DNA from: Petunia secreta
Taxonomy: Eukaryota > Streptophyta > Magnoliopsida > Solanales > Solanaceae
Assembly: GCA_029990175.1 (NCBI GenBank)
Contig: JARKIP010000065.1
Location: 22,236,501 to 22,300,500, forward strand
Length of the DNA: 64,000 bases
Direction: 5' to 3'
Below the pieces are notes generated by a model. It made no database searches and was not told the DNA's origin. It saw only the letters and a list, made by a program, of their open reading frames with translations. A program made the translations under genes and the position numbers. Below are positions 1 through 9,864 of this stretch, piece after piece (positions within the stretch are counted from its first letter, which is position 1; each line of letters opens with the position of its first letter).

Positions 1-609
1 ACCAATTGAAATCAAGCCCGCACAAGGGGTTTTCATTGAAATGCTCTCAAGCTTTCAAGGTTCATGTTCATCATTCAAAGGAGTCTAAATAAAATGAAGA
101 CCTAAGGAAGGGTTTACAGTCTTCTTCTATGCCTAATATAATGTCTAAAATACTCCCAAAGCGGGCTAAAATAAATAAGGCCACGCAGGGCTATAGGTGG
201 AATTTCATGTAAAAAGTAGCAAAATCCCGCATTACAGTCACAGGGGGTAGGCGGTCCGCCTCCCCCCACTAGGTGGCCGCCCTTTGGAAATCATCAGTGA
301 GTTGGTGGTCCGCCTCAATGCTGAGGCGCTCCGCCTGTCCAAGATCCAAAGAGCTGAGTTTATGTAGGCGCTCCACCTCATCTGAGGGTCGCTCCGCCAC
401 ATCTGGGAGGCGCTCCGCCTCATCCTGGGACTTGTGAAAGAGGCTCAAAATGAGCTTGGGGTGGCTCCCCTTGGAGCCCAAGCGGTCCTCCATCCATGGT
501 GCTCCAATGCATGATCATCAAGACGTTTTCGGAGCCCTTGACTTGTAATCTTTGTGCTCTCGAGCTTGGCTCTTGATGGCTGGGAACTAAGCCAATTTAG
601 ATTGCATCA
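1..609 (-). repeat. 3' LTR of element A (partial)
   Basis: It aligns with 4195-4736 and beyond, and ends with ATTGCATCA at 609, the inverted copy of the TGATGCAA start seen at 3988. About 205 bp of its distal end lie left of the window. It carries copies of the GC motif GGCGGTCCGCC (for example 245-255) and the U3 block (about 132-196). Confidence 0.85.
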
Positions 610-621
610 TCCTCCCCTATT
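610..621 (-). promoter_or_regulatory. Polypurine tract of element A
   Basis: On the minus strand the sequence AATAGGGGAGGA directly precedes the LTR start TGATGCAA. It matches the AAGAAGGGGAGGA tract of elements C, F and H at the same place, with one degraded base. It primes plus-strand DNA synthesis. Confidence 0.75.
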
Positions 622-639
622 TGAAAGGATTTTGTCCTC

Positions 640-2083
640 GAAATCAAACCATCAACGCCTACATCCAAAACAAGCACAAACAACAAACTTCCCACTACAA
701 GAGTAGGTTAGTGCCAAAAGTGTGGAAAACACACTCTTATGATAGAGCCAAGCATCAATAACAATTAAAACGCTTATGCCTCCAAAGGAGACGACAAGTA
801 CTTGACTCAAAAAGAAAGTGCATCTAACACAAAGACAAGCAAAGAGATCAATAGGACAAGGAACATGCCATACATAGCAATCAAATTCCTTATGACCCCT
901 AAGCTTACACAACCAACACACCAATCCACCCTCAAAGTGTGATCAGCAAGTGGAACGGAGTAAGTCAAATAGCCCAAGCTACAACTAGAATAAATTACTC
1001 CACTCCCCTTCTTTAGAGCATACATCACACCAAGGGTTTCTTTTTCACCTCCAAGATCATCACCTAAGCAAACCTTCCTATAAGACAAACCCTCAAGAAA
1101 GGCATTGATAATGACTTCTTCTTCATCATAACCCGAACAATCAAAGGTGGGGTCACTAAAAGACTCATTTACCTCATTCAAGCTCTCAAACAATGGGTTG
1201 TCTAAGGAGTCAAATCCTTCATACCATGGATACTCTATTTTACTACCAACCCTAGTCCGATATGATTCACTACTACCAATGAAATTGTTTTCAAACAATG
1301 GAAATATAAAGGCATGCACCTAGATTTCATGGTTAAATAAATCATAGTATCAAGACTAGGTTCTTCACTCTCACTTGAGGAGTCATATAGACAATTTTGT
1401 CCAATTCATGCAATTTGGACTCCTCAAGGTCACATTCATCCTTACTACGACACACAAGCCCACCAAATGTATCAACAAGGGTAGAGTCACATAACTCATC
1501 TTCCCCTTCATCAAATATGGGTGGGGTGTCATAACAAGGGTCATGAGCAAGGTCAACTACCACATTTTCACTAAAGAGAGGTTCTTTGAATATCGGACTC
1601 ACATCATGATGTGGCTTTTCATTCCTCTCAAAGCAGCGGTTCACATGCACACACAAGTTGACCATTAGACTCTTCACTAGTTGCAAGTCCAATAAAGACA
1701 TTACAAGCACCAACTAACATTGAGTCGCTACAAGACAAGGAACTAACATGCTCATAAAAAGGTAAAGGAACACTTACACTTGAGTTGCTTCCCTGAGCAC
1801 TCATAGCACGTGAAGTATCAAGTTCAACTTCCTCTTCATGAAGCTCGCAATGAGGATCTTCATCACCTTCCCTTCCATCCTTACCAAACGGTTGAGGCTC
1901 CACTAGCTTGCCTCTAAGAGTACCTACACATAAGCCAAAACAAGTAGAAGAAGAAGAAGATAAAACATGGTTAGAACAAAGGGTGTCATTTTGTATTTCC
2001 TCTCCTCTCCTTTCTTTCATTTATCTCTCAAGGCAAAGTGTAGATTTGGCTGACAATCCACTCACATCACTCCTCACTTCCTC
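640..2083 (-). pseudogene. Unrecognised ORF replacing RT-RNaseH-integrase (element A copy)
   Basis: I do not recognise this protein. It follows the protease in the same frame, separated only by two stops (2084-2086 and near 2021), and it continues through frameshifts in pieces at 2020-1628, 1713-1342, 1319-807 and 924-652. Each piece aligns with element H (23363-24530). Shared blocks include VCACEPL, PHHDVSPIFKE, PCYDTPPIF, EVIINAFL, IDAWLYHKSV and a last segment LISRTKSF that matches the end of normal gag-pol proteins of this group. The protein is acidic, cysteine-containing and ends with a hydrophobic stretch before IDAWLYHKS. The intact ancestor would be roughly 450 residues. It lies exactly where RT, RNase H and integrase should be. 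Confidence 0.6.
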
Positions 2084-2983
2084 TCATTTTTCCTCTCTAG
2101 AATTGTCACCGGTCACTCCCTCACTCCTCTCTTTCTTTTGTCTCTCATGTTCAAGTACAAACGAATGAGGCTCAAGATTGTCTTCATTTGGAGTAGAGTG
2201 ACTTTCACTTTCAACTTGCAAGGGCATGACCATAAGATTGTTGGTTCCGGGCTCAAGTACCATAGGTGACTTAGCTTTAGCCACTTCCCACAACTCCCTC
2301 ATAATCCTATAGTCATTACTTACTTTCCTCGGTGTCAAGGGCTTGAGTACATACTTTCTAGAACCATGCAAGACCGTGTAAGAATTGGTTCTACCATCAT
2401 GCACTACGCTCCAATCATATTGCCATGGCCTTCCAAACAAGAGATGGCAAGCTTGCATAGGTACTACATCGAACATTAACTTATCTCGATAATTTCCAAT
2501 GCTAAACTCAATCAAGGCTCGCTTCACCACCCTCAACTCTCCACACTCACTCAACCATTGTAAATAGTAGGGATGTGGATGCTTTGTAGTAGGCAATTTA
2601 AATTGGGAAATCAAGGTTTCACTCAATATGTTAGCACAACTTCCCGAATCAATGATCATTGAGCACACTTGCCTCATCACTCGACACCTAGCAATGAAGA
2701 AATTCTCCCTTTGCATATGCTCTTCCTCCTCAAGACTCGTGGCACCCAAACTCCTACGTACCACAAGTGTCATTTTAAGCTCATCGTCTTGTGCACCATC
2801 ACCTTAGGGTATGCCCACTTGTTGGGGAATGCCCAACACTTCATCACTAGTACCCCCTTGGACACTCGGGGCCCATTCTCCTTCAAGGCTCTCAAGCCTT
2901 TGATTTATAGGTCTCACCTCGGTGAATAGGTAGGCCAACGTGCCTACCGGGACCTTAATGGTCTCGTAAACGTCTCCGGCCAT
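2084..2983 (-). pseudogene. Gag N-terminal stub fused to aspartic protease (element A)
   Basis: The start ATG at 2983 sits in the GTAC-ATGGC context shared by all related elements here. About 59 codons of gag N-terminus, including a leucine-rich LESLEGE segment, are followed by an in-frame TAA (2804-2806) and then the protease domain. The protease has the catalytic D-S-G-S in MIIDSGSCANILS, the LQWLSECGELRVVKR segment and the ACHLLFGRPWQYD flap region. The capsid core and the CCHC zinc knuckle found in B, C, F and M are absent. Retaining protease while losing capsid is odd. The copy ends at TGA 2084 and is dead as it stands. Confidence 0.75.
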
Positions 2984-3987
2984 GTACCTACATAAATCAA
3001 AGACTTGAAAGAGATTCGAGTAAAAACCTCACCCGCTCCCTCACTTTTGAATATCACTCGTGTACACTCGTTTAGTGGTGGGAGATTTTTCACTCAAGCT
3101 TTATTTCAAAGGTTTCCTCGAAGTTGAAAAACCTCCTCAATAACCATTCAAGTTCACAAGAACCAAATACTCTCCGGGAAGAGTGGCATTGATGGGACTC
3201 GATGAACGCTAGGCTATTTAAGTGAGAACTTGAAGCAAACAATATACTAGGAGTCTTCTTTGATTTCTACTCTCCTCTAAGCATGAAGGTCCTAATCGCT
3301 CAATGAACTACTACTAGTAAAGTAGGAGTGTTACTTGAAAAGTACTAGTCGGAAGTGATACAAGCCAACAAAAAGCGAAAACCTATGAAAAACAACTATT
3401 CGGCTGCGCTCCAGAAAGAGGCGCTCCGCCTCACCAAGTGGGCGGTCCGCCCAGAGATTTCCAGAGAGATGCACAGAGGGAGGCGGTCCGCCTACTTGGT
3501 TTTCCGTCAGCTTTGCACTCCACATTTTTTATTCTTTAGCACCCAAATTTCCAAAAAAAACACATTGTTTTTCCAATCTAATGGTACCCAAAGGTGTATA
3601 GGATGAATACAAACAAACCCCAATAGTTTTTAACCCCAATAAAGTAACAATAAATCGATTTCAATTCTTGAAACAAAGTTTCTAAGGTTTTGAAAATTTT
3701 GAGATTTGATTCTTCAAATTTCGAATCACAACACCAAATCAACATATTTTGGTACCAAAAGAACGGGAATCAAACATATATCAAACCCCAATGATTTTCA
3801 ATGGTTGGGTGTTCGAACCCAACAAGTTTCACCAATTTTTTTGTAGTTTTCAAATTTTTGAATTTTTTTGTTTTTCTTCCAAATAAGAACAACAAACAAC
3901 AAGAACACAATAACAGAGATATAAGATACGATGAAAAAGGAACGAGGGTTTGTAAGAACAAATCCCGGGCCTTGCTCTAATACCATA
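2984..3987 (-). other. 5' leader of element A with primer-binding site
   Basis: This is a non-coding leader of about 1 kb. The primer site (3985 down to 3970) reads TGGTATTAGAGCAAGG, complementary to the 3' end of initiator-Met tRNA with one change from TGGTATCAGAGC. GC-rich motifs of the AGGCGCTCCGCCT type lie at about 3418-3495. Just before the ATG the sequence TATGTAGGTAC looks like a splice acceptor. Confidence 0.7.
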
Positions 3988-4736
3988 TGATGCAACGGAA
4001 AAAATGGAAGCAATAAAGTAAAGATAAAAGCGAGACGTGGCTCGAATGAATTACCTAAGCAGCACCGAAGAACTTGTTTCGATACACCTCAGGTGATTGT
4101 CAAGGAACACCTACACTAAGCAACTATCCTCGAGAGACACTCGGCTCTCGCAAATAGAATGATCAACAAAGGATTGAAGTTCAACTTGGAATCCATCAAT
4201 TGAAATCAAGCCCGCACAAGGGGTTTTCATTGAAATGCTCTCAAGCTTTCAAGTTTCATGTTTATCATTCAAAGGAGTCTAAATGAAATGAAGACCTTAG
4301 GAAGGCTTTTATAGTATTCTTATATGCCTAATATAATATCTAAAATACCCCCAAAGTGGGTTAAAATAAATAAGGCCACGCAGGGCTATAGTTGGAATTT
4401 CATGTAAAAAGTAGCAAAATCCCGCATTGCAGTCACAGGGGGTAGGCGGTCCGCCTCCCCCCACTAGGCGGCCACCCCTTGGAAATCATCAGTGAGTGGG
4501 CGGTCCGCCCCAATCTAGAGAGCTGAGTTTATGTAGGCGCTCCGCCTCATCCTGGGACTTGTGAAAGAGGCTTAAAATGAGCTTGGGGTGGCTCCTCTTG
4601 GAGCCCAAGCGCTCATCTATCTATGGTTCTCCAATGCATGATCATCAAGACGTTTCCGGAGCCCTTGACTTGTAATCTTTGTTGTCTCGAGCTTGGCTCT
4701 TGATGGTTGGGAACTAAGATAATTTGGATTGCATCA
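3988..4736 (-). repeat. 5' LTR of element A
   Basis: A 749-bp repeat bounded by TGATGCAA and TTGCATCA, followed two bases later by the primer site. A TATAAAAG box lies at 4313-4306 on the minus strand, and the shared U3 block at about 4340-4388. It aligns along its length with 1-609. Confidence 0.88.
4306..4313 (-). promoter_or_regulatory. TATA box of element A 5' LTR
   Basis: TATAAAAG on the minus strand, just downstream of the conserved U3 block, at the same relative place as the TATAAATA boxes of C, E and M. Confidence 0.55.
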
Positions 4737-4740
4737 CTTT

Positions 4741-6328
4741 CTTCCCTCATGAGTGGCCGTATAGGTGTTGGCACGACCATCATGTACAACATTACGATCA
4801 AATTTCCATGGCCTCCCAAATAGAAGGTGGCAAGCTTGCATAGGAACCACATCAAACATGTGTTCATCCACATAGTTCCCCATCTTAAATTTAATCATCA
4901 TTTGTTTCACCACTTTTAATTCACCACACTCACTAAGCCATTGTAAACGATAAGGATTGGGATGTTTCAAAGTGGGTAATTTCAATTGGACACTAGTATT
5001 TGATTAATAATGTTAGCACAACTTCCCGAGTCAATAATCATGGAACAAACTACACCCATGACTCGGCATCTAGCATGGAAGAGGTTTTCTCTTTGCAAAT
5101 TCTCACTATCCTCCACAAGCATAGCACCTTAACTCCTCCTCACAACAAGGAAGGCATGAGGGTCATCTTCCTCAACCGTGTCCTCCTCCACACCAACCAC
5201 TTCAACTCCCTCTACTCCCTCATCCTCGGGTTCACTATCTTGTTCATACACCATATCATCTACCACAATCATGGTCTTTCGAGTAGCACAATCTCTAGCA
5301 AAATGACCATATCCTTTGCACTTATAGCATTGAGTAAAAGTAGAAGTAGGATTGCTCAAATGAGTTTTAGAATTACCTCCCACATTTGGTGTAGACTTCT
5401 CATATGGCTTCTTCACATCTCTACTAGCACTTGTACCACTTGTACATGGAAATTTTGTATTTGGAGTCATCCACTCCTTTGGCTTACTCATGCGAGTAGG
5501 AGTGCTACTCTTGTAGCTAGTGGACTTCTCTTCCTTGATCCATTTCTTGGCTTCATTTGATGGCCATAGCATTTCTCCTTCTATTCCTCTTGGCCGACTC
5601 CCACCAAGTAGAAGCAAAGGATTCAAAGGAAGATATAGCATACTTGGCTTTCTTCTCCTCGGTCATGTCATTGGTGTCAAACACTCTCTCCATGGTTAAC
5701 TTCTACTCAATTTACTCAACCGGGTCACTGCTCCCCTTGAAGGTAGAAATAGTAAGCTTCACACTATTGAGATTGTTGTTATCACGACCTCTCGCTAAGG
5801 CTCCGGTTGGCCTCCAAAGTTGTCTCCATAACCATCATAATCCTTCCTTCCATTTCTCCCAACATTCCCCATGGGTTGATCTCGATCTCGGTCCCTATCC
5901 CTATTCACATCCCGACCTCCATCCATGGCTCTCCTAAATGGATAGGGAGTCTCATAATCACCATCACCATACTCATCCTCCTCCCCTTCTTGAGCTTCCT
6001 CAACTTGCTCAAGAGGTAGAACATTTCGAATGGGTCTAGGAAGTGGAGTATTTTTTTGGGGATTGCCTAAAATGTGAGGAATGCCCACTAGTTGGGGATT
6101 TCCCAACACTTGTTCATTTCTATCACGATCATCCTTTACCCTTTGTTGCTTAAGCAATTCGGCAACTTGTTTTGGGGTAAAGGTTGAGCCACTTATACCT
6201 TCACCGGGTTCAAGGGAGACTCTCGGGGTCCCTCTTTCAATGTTCTCAAGCCTCAAGTTCATGGCTTCCAACTTTGACATGATAGTGTCCAAGGCCTTCT
6301 AAACGGAATCATCTCCTTCGTTGGCCAT
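4741..6328 (-). pseudogene. Gag-protease of element B, disrupted
   Basis: The start ATG is at 6328, and an in-frame TAG occurs after only nine codons. Blocks in order are an N-terminal leucine-rich segment, the PLPRPIRNVLPLEQ region, an RDRDRDRD run, the start of the capsid domain (LNSVKLTI, then STWWES), the zinc knuckle CYKCKGYGHFARDC (about 5330-5290) and the protease, which stops at 4737 after the GRPWKFD segment. A one-base loss in the GGQPEP linker creates another stop. About 130 residues of the C-terminal capsid are missing, because WWES runs almost directly into the KKWIKEEKS region. Coding capacity is lost. Confidence 0.72.
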
Positions 6329-7511
6329 TGTACCTACAAAATGAACAAATGTTAGTGAAGTCACCTTTCACACACCCTCACTTGTATATCACTTGGTTCA
6401 CTCGTTTAGTGGTGGTGGCTATTTCACTCAAACTTGAATCTAGAAGCTTCACGGAGTTGAACAACAATCCTCAACTCAATCAAACTATCCACAAGTCAAG
6501 TGTCCTCCGGGGTGAGGGGAGTTTATGTGACTCAATGGACGATAAGCTCTTTAAAGTGAGGACTTGAGTAAAAGGATCTATGAATCTTCTTGGAGTTCTA
6601 CTCTCAAAACTAGGCACGAGTTGCCTAAAAGCTCAATGGACTAGTACCAATTAAGTAGGAAAGTTACGTAAAGAAGTGCTAGTTAGATGTTATGCAAGCA
6701 AAGAAGCAAGAGAACCTAGGAAAAACTACCCAAACCAACCCTTCAGCAAAGTAAGCGGAGCGCCTCTAGGTAGGTGGAGCGCCTCAAAATCAACCAGTGG
6801 AAAATTCAGGCGGAGCGCCCTGTGGTTGGGCGGAGCGCCTAGAATTCGGGCTTCAGCTTTTCCAACAACGTTTTTCTTCAATTTCAACCCAAATTTTGGA
6901 TCGATTTCACCATGTTTTGAAAAAATTCAAGGTACCAATGTTGAATAAGGTTATTCTCAACAAACCTCAATGAATTTCATCAACAAATACCCAATAATCA
7001 ATGCACAATCATCATTCAAAGATTCAAAGTTGGGGTTTCAAAAGGGTTTTGGATTCTTCAATTTTGGTGTTATACAACTCTAAATCTCAAGATATTAGTA
7101 CCCAAAGTTACCTTTGATCTTCCCCAACAAACCCCAATCAATTTCACACCCAATCGATCAATCAAATCCAAGATTCAAGGTCATGAACTCAAGAACAAGG
7201 GTTTTTCAAAAGGGTTTAAAATTTGGGATTCAAATCTTCAAAAAATCGTAATACCACTTCAAATCACGAGATTTAGGTACCAAAACAACGGGTTTTCAAC
7301 AAGGTTCAATCTCCAATAACACCCATATCCAGATTCAGTCACACCAACAAGTTATGTAAAATTTTTGGATTTTCAACTTTTCAATTTTTTTATTTTTTCT
7401 TCTTTCCAATAACTTCAAACAAAAGAAACTAAAGAGAAAATAAACTAGGCACGATGAACAAGGATCAAGGGTTTGTAGAAACAAATCCCTAGCCTTGCTC
7501 TGATACCAAAC
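6329..7511 (-). other. 5' leader of element B with primer-binding site
   Basis: Non-coding leader. The primer site at 7508-7493 reads TGGTATCAGAGCAAGG (initiator-Met tRNA type). Four GC-rich motifs of the GGCGGAGCGCC type lie at 6753-6840. The sequence TTTTGTAGGTACAATGG at the gag start resembles a splice acceptor, as in the related elements. Confidence 0.65.
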
Positions 7512-7815
7512 TGATGCAGGGTAAAAATGCGGAAATGTAAAGATAAGAGTGAGACTAGTCTCGAACTCCCTACGAGGTATCCACGAGGAACTTGTCTCGT
7601 GAAACCCTTAATTTGGGTCAAGAGTTGCCTACACTATGCAACTACCCTTGAGACATACCTTGGTCTCACAAATAGAATGATCGGGTTGGATTGAAGGTCA
7701 ACTAGATCAACTAGAAGATTCAATGTTCTTCAATATTCAAAATAGACAAAGTAACAAAATATGCTAGATTTGGGTATTTATAATATTTTCCCAAGCTTTG
7801 ATAAAGGTCTAAAAT
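7512..7815 (-). repeat. 5' LTR of element B, segment proximal to the leader
   Basis: It starts TGATGCAGGG next to the primer site and runs to the target duplication AAAAT (7811-7815) of element C. It resumes after C at 15569. A TATAAATA-like box lies near 7778-7785 on the minus strand. Confidence 0.75.
7811..7815. repeat. Target-site duplication of element C (left copy)
   Basis: AAAAT, matched by AAAAT at 15564-15568. This five-base duplication fixes the limits of element C. Confidence 0.9.
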
Positions 7816-8212
7816 TGATATGACCCAAACCCCCTCAAGACCATTCACTCGGAGTCAAGCCAAGTTGATCCAAGATACCCATCTTCACTTGATATGGAAG
7901 AGTATGGAAGAAGGCCCCGAGAGCAACTTGAAGACCATGCTTTGGTGTGCCGTGGATGGAGGATCCTTTAGGACACTTGGAGAGGCCCAAGAGACCCAAA
8001 ATGAGACACCCCAAGGGGCTCCAGAACAAGGCGGACAATCCAGAGGCTTGAAAGCTGCAGGGCGGACCGCCTCCCAACCTGGGCGGACCGCCTCCCTCAG
8101 ATCCAGAGAAGCTGAAGGCTGCTAGGCGGCCGCCTCCCCCTACTAGGCGGACCGCCTACCCCTGAGACCCACATGCGGGATTTTAATTACTTTTGTCTTG
8201 GACTTCCTACTT

Positions 8213-8264
8213 TAGCCCTGCGCGGCCCTATTTGTTCTAACCCACTTTGGGGGTATTTTAGACC
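8213..8264 (+). promoter_or_regulatory. Conserved U3 block upstream of TATA (element C)
   Basis: The block runs from TAGCCCTGCGCGGCC through AACCCACTTTGGGGG to TATTTTAGACC. The same block occurs in A (about 4340-4388), E (about 18589-18635), H (25002-25053) and M (50048-50099), and its left half occurs in F (about 51668-51686). It always lies 25-60 bp upstream of the TATA box, so it probably binds a host transcription factor or marks the core promoter. This role is inferred from position and conservation only. Confidence 0.5.
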
Positions 8265-8287
8265 TTTTAGTATGCCTAAGTGAAGCC

Positions 8288-8295
8288 TATAAATA
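8288..8295 (+). promoter_or_regulatory. TATA box of element C 5' LTR
   Basis: TATAAATA, 24 bp after the U3 block. M has the same box at 50124-50131. Confidence 0.6.
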
Positions 8296-8616
8296 CCTCA
8301 CTTAGCCTCTTTGAAACATTAGCTTACCTTTGAATCTTATGAATGATGAATAGAGTTTATCTCTTTTTATGAAGAAACCCTTTCTTGGTTGCTTGAATTC
8401 ACTAGTGGAACCTAGTTGAGTCTTGAACCGAAAACCCGATCATTCTATTTGCGAGTCCCAAGTGTGGCTCGAGGGTAGTTGCATAGTGTAGGTCCTCCTT
8501 GACACCGATACGAGGGTATTATGGAACGAGTTCTCCATAGTTACTTCGTAGGGAGTTCGAGTAGTGTCTCGCTCTTTATCTTTATTTCCGCGTTTCAATT
8601 TTGATTCTTATCATCT

Positions 8617-8632
8617 TGGTATCAGAGCAAGG
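8617..8632 (+). promoter_or_regulatory. Primer-binding site of element C
   Basis: TGGTATCAGAGCAAGG, three bases after the LTR end. It is complementary to the 3' end of plant initiator-Met tRNA and primes minus-strand DNA synthesis. Confidence 0.85.
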
Positions 8633-9864
8633 CTCAGGTTTTGTTTCTACAAACCCCCGACCCTTGATTCTTCGTGCCTAGGTTAGTTTCTATCTTAGGT
8701 TCTTGTTTGTTGTTATTAAAAGAAGAAAACTACAAAAAAATTGAAAAATTGAAAATCTAAAAATTTGGTGTAACTTGTTGGTTTGAATGATTCATGATAT
8801 GGGTGTTATAGATTCTTGATCGTGGTTGGAATCCCGTCGTTTGGATACCAAAAACACTTGGATTGGTGAAGATTGAAAATCAAAACCCCAAAACCCCTTA
8901 AAACCCTTGATGAACTTGTTCTTGATGACTTTTGATTGATTCTTGGGTTGGATTGATATTGGATTGAGAACTTGATATTGGGGTTTGATCCTTGTGTGAT
9001 TCCCGTTCTTTTGGTACCTTAAACACCCAATTTGGAGTTGTATTGCATGAATTGAAAATTTGAAACCCTATGAGAATTTGAAAATTTTGAAACCCTAGCT
9101 TTGAAGAAGGTGATCATGGTGGATTGCTTGATATTGATTGGGGTTTGATAAAAGTTGTTGGGGTTTGATCTTTGTTACTAATACAATATTTGGGTACCTT
9201 TGAATTGCTAAAACAACGTTTGATTAGTTGGATTGTTGGGTGAAAAACCAAGAAAACACGTTGTTGAACTGTGCTGAAGGTTGCAGAGGCGGAGCGCCTA
9301 TATTCTGAGGCGGAGCGCCTCAAATCTGTGACCTCTCTGGAAATTGCTGAGGCGGAGCGCCTCCCTGCTGAGGCGGAGCGCCTCCACCTGGAACTTTACC
9401 CTGGGCGGACCGCCCACTAGCTGAGGCGGGGCGCCTACTTCCTGCACGTTGGGAATTGGGTAGTTTCTTCTAGGTTCTCGTGTTTTGTTGTTTGCATTGC
9501 TTCTAATTGGTGCTATTAGAGTATAATCCTACTTGATTAGTACTAATTACTTCGAGCTGATTAGGATCATCGTGCCTTAGAAAGGAGACTAGAACTCAAA
9601 GAAGACCCGTAGTGCCTTTTGACTCAAGTCCTCACTCAAAGTGCTTAGCGATCCAATCGAGTCCTATTAACTCCACTCACCCCGGAGTGCATTGGGCTTT
9701 CGAGTCGAGTGATTAAGTTTAGGTTTACTATTCAACTTCGTGAAACTTTGAGTTCAAGCAAGAGTGAAATAGCCATCACCACCATACGAGTGATCCGAGT
9801 GAAAACTTGTGAGGGAGCGAGTGAGGTGTTTTGACTAACTCTTGTTTCTTTCTTTGTAGGTACA
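8633..9864 (+). other. 5' leader of element C
   Basis: About 1.2 kb of non-coding leader. It holds six GC-rich near-palindromes between 9287 and 9436 (four AGGCGGAGCGCCT, one GGGCGGACCGCCC, one AGGCGGGGCGCCT). It ends with a pyrimidine-rich stretch TTTCTTTCTTTGTAG five bases before the gag ATG, which resembles a 3' splice site. Confidence 0.6.

Larger units (their letters stand above)
1..4736 (-). mobile_element. Element A: non-autonomous Ty3/gypsy retrotransposon, 3' LTR cut by window edge
   Basis: The order on the minus strand is 5' LTR (3988-4736), primer site, leader, a short gag N-terminus fused to a retroviral-type protease, an unrecognised reading frame, polypurine tract and 3' LTR (609 down to 1, truncated by the window). 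No reverse transcriptase, RNase H or integrase is present. The element seems to sit inside element B, because B's protease sequence starts immediately right of A's LTR at 4737; the first five bases there (CTTTC) would be the target duplication, but its partner lies outside the window. The same organisation recurs in element H, so the missing pol is a family trait and not a private deletion. Confidence 0.82.
7816..8613 (+). repeat. 5' LTR of element C
   Basis: 798 bp, from TGATATGACCC to GATTCTTATCA. It is almost identical to 14749-15563 apart from a 17-bp duplication in the 3' copy and a few substitutions. It contains four GC near-palindromes (about 8060-8157), the U3 block (8213-8264) and a TATA box (8288-8295). 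Confidence 0.93.

Noticed and set aside
238..493. Arg/Ser-rich small frames around the GC motifs
   Set aside because: They are produced by repeated GGCGGTCCGCC-type motifs inside an LTR and appear in several frames.
7820..8125. Open frame in the 5' LTR of C that looks like a small gene
   Set aside because: It is the LTR copy of the polyprotein tail. In the 5' LTR it has no upstream frame to join and is not an independent gene.
8617..8632. Possible tRNA gene at TGGTATCAGAGC
   Set aside because: Only the 3' end complement of initiator-Met tRNA is present; this is the primer site, and the same holds for the sites at 3970, 7493, 21996, 43172, 50450 and 58016.
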